Shown: piece after piece, positions 58,441 through 64,000 of the stretch
Layout of the letters: every line of letters begins with the position of its first letter
Position numbering within the stretch: the first letter of the stretch is position 1
From: Amylostereum areolatum
Taxonomy: Eukaryota; Basidiomycota; Agaricomycetes; Russulales; Stereaceae
Direction of reading: 5' to 3'
DNA: 64,000 nt
Assembly: GCA_012932865.1 (NCBI GenBank)
Contig: SAXG01000021.1
Span: 186,001-250,000 of the forward strand
Notes under the pieces: generated by a model
What the model saw: the letters and a program-made list of their open reading frames with translations, nothing else
The model's database searches: none
What the model was told of the DNA's origin: nothing
Translations under genes and position numbers: made by a program

Positions 58441-58620
58441 TGCATTCGATGCTTGATTCTTGGATTTTCCTCAGGTCCTTTTTCGGCTTTCCCTGCGCAC
58501 GGGCTCACGCGATGTACCACCACGATGACTGGCGAACGACGGGTTGTAACGATAATTTATCACACACGACACGATGTATTATAGCACACGCAGATTGAAC
58601 AACTTGCTTATGAGACTTGA

Positions 58621-61600
58621 TCAAGAATAACCGCCGGTAGACAACGACGGCGGGAGTGCGTCGTCAGATGAGCCGCAGGTTACGGTAATGTCGTCGGTCA
58701 GCTCCAATTCGACCGTAGCACCTCGTTCAAAAACGTCCCATTCAAGGAAGCAGGTCGAATGCCACGGTTGACCGTCGATCGTCACGCTCTAAACGTCCAT
58801 CAGGTTAGAAACCGACCTGTCCAGAGAGCGAGTACGAGGGCTAACCTTGACGAAGACTTGGCCTGTGCCCGATGGCGGGTTTCCAGCGAAGTTGTTAACG
58901 CGGATCGTCGTGTTAGTCCCAAGGAGAGGGTTAGAGAACGTGACACTAGGGAAGTGCGGGGAAGAAAGGAGGATTTGTCTCGTAGCCGGAAGTGGATAGA
59001 GGCCCGCGAGGTAAAAGAAGGCATAACTGCCCATCGCGCCTATTGAAGTCCAATCAGCGAAGCTTGGGGATGTGGTGCATAACTGCATGTCCCTTACCGG
59101 AATCTAGAAGATCCGAGTTCTGTACGTGCTGAAATCAGAGACAGAAGAGGGCGTACCGTCGTTCCCTGGAAGTCCCGCCACAGTCGTGTTAAAAAATTGA
59201 GCAATCGTCTGTCGTGCACGCTGCGTGCTCAGTCCAGGGCGATTAGCATAGTGGTACATGAATGGGATGTGTTGTCCAGGCTCGTCAGTCACGTCAAAAT
59301 ATCCCTGAAATGGGAGCGCCTTGTTAAGACTGACAATATGATGTCAAAGAATGACCGCACATTATCGATGATGAAGTCCAACCGCTCGATGAAACTCTCG
59401 GGGCCACCTTGCAGTTCAATCAATTTAGCAGTGTCGTGCGGAACATACTGATGTGGCGGGACGTCAAAACCACATATGTAGATGTAAGGCAGAAGTATCG
59501 CTTACTTGAGAGTACTGTAAATCTAGGTGCGTTAGCAGTAGTTATATTTATCAGAGGTGGGAGACTGACCAGGATAGGGGAGCCCTCATAGAATCCATCG
59601 TGGATGGTTGAGTCGAGGAAACATGTCGAATGTGTGGGATCGTTGATGCTGCAATGTCTCGGGTCCGTATACGCAAAGGTACCGTTCCTCAGGCGCGGCT
59701 ACAAGCAGGCAGTCTATGAGAAATATGGAACACACCACAAACTAAAACGCAAGCATATACGCACTTGCATCATCCCCACGACGCTGTCGGGTCCTCCAGG
59801 CATGGTGACATTTGGATTCCAGCTGAAGACGAAATTGGCTGCGCGTCCGGCGTACTGATCCACCCCGTGAGAAATAGAAAATGCCGATAGATATTGGAGA
59901 CATACCAGTTCCGCATCGTCTGTCTTTCCGAGAAGCTTTGCAACCTGTGATATCGTAAAATCATCAAAGGCGTACTGTGCGACATGACATCAGCGATTAG
60001 GTCGGCAGCCACCAAGAGCAAACCAACCTCCAGGGCCCGGGAAACTTCTCTGGGAGGCGCCAATACCGATCCATTATTGTAATCTTGAGGCACGTACTCT
60101 AAAAGGCTGGGAGTTGAAAAATCATCAATCGCAGAAATATAATGTTCTTACTGAAGTTCGACCACGCAAATGCTATCCGACCATTCAAGTCGACATTGCT
60201 GTATTGGGTCTCAGCATCCGCAACCAGGGCAGCGTAAAGATCCTCCCCGGAAATCCCAAGCGAGGCAGCTCGATCCGAATATCTGTTGGATAAAATGGAT
60301 GGGCGTCTGAGACCAAGGGCGGGGAGAAAACGACACATACTTAACGAAAAACTCGCTAACAATTGGATCTCCATCTGCGCGCGAAGACAAGATGTCAACT
60401 CGACGTGAGTAGCCGAACTTTAGTATTGAACGTACTACTTCCGCCTTGGACAAATTGCAGCTGAGTAGCACCGCGACATTCCGGAAGCCATCCTGAGAGA
60501 CACGTTATTCAACACGACTCAGCGAAATACACAAGCGGCTGGGACGAGTATATATGTACCTTCGTTTTTTTGGATGTCGATCATAGCTCTCACGATTTGT
60601 GCGAAACGTTCAGGGTCATGCATGGCCATGAGAGGGTACAGTGTTCGGTAAGTATCCCACTGCAAGTGAACGTGAGCAAGTAGCCTTGAAGAAGAAAGGC
60701 CTCTTACGTTGCAGTAGAAAGAATCGTAGTATGGTTCGTCTGATTTCCACAGGGGGTTTTCGCCGGAGTCTTGGAACGGCGAGTCAGCATTGTTTGAGGA
60801 AATCTGACCAAAAAGACTCACAGTCTGCCGGACTAATATGTGAGCGATAAAGCTGATAATCAGACCATGTAAGTGGGCAGACCATGGTTGTCAAAACCAA
60901 CCCTTACCGAGCTGTAGAGTAGCTCGCGCGTGTCTTCCTGGCCATCTTCAACGGTGACCTGGACCCTGCCTAGCAGTTCATTCCATTCTTCGCGGGCACT
61001 GCGCGCCACCGCGTCGAAATCGAAGCTAGGAATCTCCTCCTCCGCGTTGGAGCAAGCTTGGTCTGCGGAAATGAGGGACACCCCAGAGCGCACGAGGACA
61101 GTTGTCGACTGCCCTGTTCCAGCGGGCTCAAAGGACAAGAGAGCCCCAAGGTCCGCAAAAGGGTCTACTATGGGTGAGGATACAGTCGGATGACACACAA
61201 AAGGGACGCACTGGAGAGTACGCCAGTCGCATTGGTGGTATTGCGAGCTGGTCCACTCAAGGACCAGGCACCGTACTCTACGGGGGAGATGTTCCTAGAC
61301 GGGGACCCGTCGGGAGGGGCGATTTGGAAGTCGACGCAGACGAACGCATTATAACGCCCAGGTCCAAATGAAGCTTGAAAGTGGGCGCCACCTGTACAAG
61401 CCATAAGCCAAGAGGAAAGTTGGAGCAAACAGTAGACGTAATATGGATACCTTTTACTCTGCCCGTCACAGGATCGATTAGGATGGTTGGGTCTTCCGAG
61501 CTGCTTTGCCCGTCATTCGTGATATCGACGTTGATCCGCGGGAGAGTACCCTCTGCGTTTGGAGGGAATGTGTGGCGCTGGATCGATGTACGGCGCGTTG

Positions 61601-62298
61601 CCGTCAGTTCCACACGTACCCCGGAAGACTGTAGAGACCGGTAAGCGAAGCGAAGTATGTCAGGGCATGTAACGTGCGAGGTTAGAGGAAAAGTAGCCCG
61701 GCACTCCAGCATCATCTGGGGTTCCATCGGGCAGGATGTTCCGGAGAATCTTGCGGCTGAGAAGGGAGACATTGCATGCCTCAAAACTGGTGCAATTCGC
61801 AGATGGAAATATCTTAAAGTTGGAAAGTGGGACACTCTATATTCAGTGCACTATAGTTATTTTGTCTGTACTGAAACGGCAGAAGATTTGGGAAACTTAC
61901 GCCTCCTGTACCGTCATCGTGTAGCTGAGAGAACCCAGTAACGTGATAAGTTGGATCGGCATCATAACCTGCGTGCTAAAGAGAAAGGGATGAGGAGGGG
62001 GGACTGTTGAGCGGTAAAAGAAAAGGCGAACATTTCCGGGAGAGTCGGTATCCATTCCAACTTTGACCATACCATGAGGGAGAGTTGCGCCTGGGAAGAA
62101 AAAGGTAAGCAGAACCTCGCACACCAGTTGACCCTTCGTACCGGGAAAAACATGCCCTCCGTTTGTCGTGCCAATGAACAGATTGACAAAGCTCGCAAGA
62201 TCTGCAGAGCTCTGCGCGTAGACCGAGGGAGCGAACAGAAGCGAGACAGGCCCCAAGGCCGCGGCTGAGAAAACCTTGACAAAGGGACAAGTGCGCAT
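58621..62298 (-). CDS. GH92 alpha-mannosidase 3 (inverted, intact)
   Basis: Third secreted GH92 enzyme, minus strand, about 17 kb from the tandem pair. Signal peptide (MRTCPFVKVFSAAALGPVSL then FAPSVYAQ) is followed by VNLFIGTTNGGHVFPG, GATLPHGMVKVGMDTDSPGN, GYDADPTYHVTGFSQLHDDG, SVPLSNFKIF, DDAGVPGYFSSNL, FGPGRYNAFVCVDF, SGVSLISADQACSNAEEE, YYDSFYCN, WLPECRGAT, YAFDDFTISQVAKLLGKTDD, the catalytic YEGSPIL and GND-DSGAMGSYAFFYLAGLYPL. It ends SLSTGGYS at 58621. The frame is intact with about 20 exons, provided the intron at 61629-61677 uses a GC donor (GCACGT). It is more diverged from the tandem pair than they are from each other: different residues after GGHVFPG and in the C-terminal half. 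Confidence 0.92.
59098..59103 (-). other. 6-nt microexon of GH92 gene 3
   Basis: ATTCCG on the minus strand is bounded by an AG acceptor and a GTAAGG donor. It has the same residues (Asp-Ser), phase and position as in the two other GH92 genes. Confidence 0.8.
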
Positions 62299-62346
62299 GT
62301 CGAAGGCAACGAGGGCTACCTTGCGCCTTGGCAGGAAAGCGAGGAG

Positions 62347-62353
62347 CTATATA
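62347..62353 (-). promoter_or_regulatory. TATA box of GH92 gene 3
   Basis: TATATAG on the minus strand lies about 50-55 bp upstream of the ATG at 62298, as close as in the paralogues. Confidence 0.6.
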
Positions 62354-64000
62354 GATGAGTGCGAGTGAGCGACCATTCGATCTAAGGCCGCAAAGGCGGC
62401 GATTCTCAAGTCAGTTGATGAATGTCAAGGAATATAGAAGCGCAAAAAACTCGCTAAAACGTGTCAATCAGCGTGCAGGAAGAGGTCAGGCGTGCTAGGA
62501 AAGCAAACCGGATGAGTTGCGCTGCACACGTATGGCAGGGACCGTACCTTGACACGCATGGCAGCATCCTTCTGGTACGCGAGGAAAACCCGTGAAAGAA
62601 TTGCATTCATTATACCGACGGTGTGAGGACACGGCCAAGTGTCTGGAGGCGAGGCGCAAACATATGCACAGACCGTGGAGCAGCCCCAATAAACTCGCCA
62701 ACGGCTCGAGGCTGTCACAACCACGATAATCGTTGGTACATACATTGACTGTCAAAAGACCCAAATCCGAGTCGGGGCGGGCGCTTTGGGGGTAAGGGAT
62801 CTGGTAATGATAGAGCCTTAATGCTGTGGGCATCCTTGGATGCCCATGGCCTGGAACATTCGCAAGTGTAATGTGAACAGAATGTGGGTATGTTTTTCTT
62901 GATCATGGAATGGCGGTAAGTAGAACGCATGCGGCGCAGAAGCACCGAACAAGACAAGAGACGTTCGGCGCCTGATCGCCCTTCCGGTCCGGTCCGTTCC
63001 GGTCCGACACCACTCAGCAGCAAAGCTCAAGGTCCAGTAAAGTTAGCGGTCCCTCTCACACCTGGCCGTAGTCCCTTTCAGTCGAATCGGCACACACTCC
63101 AGACCCCTCATCGAGCCTCAAGGCCTCATCGACATCTCCAGGATTCCATCATAGCTCACGATCGTTTCCCATGCACGGACTCGGATCGATTTCCCGTCGA
63201 CGTGACTTGTAGCAACTTCAACACGGGAGGGCAACATTATACTTACGTGATTCTCTTCACTGAGCGTTCTACATATGGGCTCGCAAGTCGTCAGAGCGAA
63301 TTTGTCTCCCGTGAGTATATGTAGCACCAGTGATGCGAAAACCTGGGTCCGTTTAAAGTACTCCTCTCACCTTCCACTGTTTCAAGCCCGCGTGCGTTCA
63401 GCATAATCGCTAACATTCTTCCAGTCTACTCCAGTGTTCACTCTCTGAAGAAGAACCACGGCGATGATCAAACTATCAGCCCCTCGGCTTTGGACAAACT
63501 GCATGTCCGGTGACACCACGCCGCCATCTCCCCAAACTCGGTAGCTTTCTGGTCCAAGGTGTATGGCTTGGCAAAGCAACATCAGCATCCGATAACTTTC
63601 ATACCACGGCCTTTCTTCGTGTCTCCGCGGGCGTCGCTGAAGCCGGTCTTTTCCCGGTGTCATCTGCCGGCAAATTGTCCCGCCACAGTGCCCATTGTTT
63701 TCTGGACACCTTCGCAGTTTGTGACTACATAGGTGGAAGCTCGTAGGCTATATCCGTGACCCCGCATGCGTAGAACTTGGGAGGCGTTGCCACTGTGCCA
63801 TTGACCGGTGTTATGGCGCTGTTCGTCATGATAGACCTTCATCGGCAAAGCGCTTCACACCCGAGGGTCGAGCCCTTTAGTCTGGAAGAAGAGTGAGTCA
63901 AAACGATCACCTGCATAAGCGGCAATGCATACTCACGACTTTTTATAGCAATCAACAGCTCATCCGTACTAGGCCAGGAGGAGCAGTTCGTCGGTCGCCA
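62354..64000. other. Right edge, no supported gene
   Basis: No gene is firmly supported. The minus strand at about 63380-63850 has coding-like segments in two frames (for example YRMLMLLCQAIHLGPESY and ITPVNGTVATPPKFYACG), perhaps exons of a gene running off the edge or a decayed one; I do not recognise the family. Near 62984-63006 the sequence repeats CCGGTCCG. A 9-bp inverted repeat lies at 62827-62846. Confidence 0.4.
62827..62846. repeat. 9-bp perfect inverted repeat, 2-nt spacer
   Basis: TGGGCATCC and GGATGCCCA flank TT. It is short and may be chance; no adjacent gene explains it. Confidence 0.5.

Noticed and set aside
61629..61677. Frame break in GH92-3
   Set aside because: A GC donor (GCACGT) at 61677 restores the frame, and the same hexamer is used as donor in GH92-2, so a GC-AG intron is the better reading.
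1..64000. tRNA, rRNA, CRISPR, transposase or reverse-transcriptase genes
   Set aside because: I looked for B-box-like TTCGA motifs with flanking Gs and Cs, regular spaced repeats and transposon protein motifs on both strands, and found none that hold together.

Overview
The window is genomic DNA of a filamentous basidiomycete, most probably an Agaricomycete. The reasons are densely intron-split genes with introns of about 45-65 nt, compact intergenic spacing, fungal Zn2Cys6 regulators, F-box/LRR proteins of the large basidiomycete type, two cytochrome P450s and a multi-intron GH92 mannosidase family. I see no prokaryotic, viral, CRISPR, rRNA or convincing tRNA signal. All gene models were joined by eye from GT-AG (a few GC-AG) introns and family similarity recalled from memory, so exon borders are proposals.

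Layout. 1-2.9 kb: no gene, but an 18-bp perfect hairpin. 2.9-3.9 kb: small heat-shock protein (Hsp20). 5.9-10.6 kb: two tandem F-box/LRR-like genes (minus). 11.0-13.05 kb: RING-type E3 ligase (minus), divergent from a TPT/nucleotide-sugar-type transporter (13.4-14.9 kb). 15.4-15.9 kb: mitochondrial ribosomal protein uL14m. 17.4-19.0 kb: protein with a C-terminal Zn2Cys6 finger (minus). 19-25.8 kb: about 6.9 kb with nothing recognisable. 25.9-28.1 kb: P450. 28.6-29.6 kb: GRGG-repeat (DUF3602-like) protein. 30.1-30.8 kb: small secreted protein (minus). 31.9-32.8 kb: Mn superoxide dismutase. 33.5-37.2 and 38.2-41.9 kb: tandem GH92 alpha-mannosidases. 42.4-45.9 kb: Zn2Cys6 transcription factor, convergent with a second P450 (46.1-48.5 kb, minus). 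49.0-51.6 kb: PH-domain protein (minus). 52.5-53.1 kb: acidic ribosomal protein P1 (minus), divergent from Sec61 alpha (53.6-55.4 kb). 55.9-58.4 kb: HAM1-like protein. 58.6-62.3 kb: third GH92 gene (minus). 62.3-64 kb: nothing firm.

How the genes may work together. Sec61 brings secretory proteins into the ER. The three signal-peptide GH92 enzymes and the small secreted protein are its likely clients. P1, uL14m and Hsp20 are housekeeping or proteostasis genes. The F-box and RING genes belong to ubiquitin-dependent turnover. The Zn2Cys6 factor beside a P450 is a possible regulator-target pair.

Two patterns stand out. First, four 6-nt phase-1 microexons: one at the same catalytic-site position in all three GH92 paralogues, and one inside the zinc cluster of the transcription factor. 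Skipping any of them keeps the frame but removes an essential residue. Second, at least a dozen places, in nine otherwise well-conserved genes (including P1), need exactly one nucleotide to be ignored to keep the frame. At every clear site the change is in the same direction (one extra base). Insertion-type sequencing error is the simplest explanation, but the regularity deserves a transcript check.
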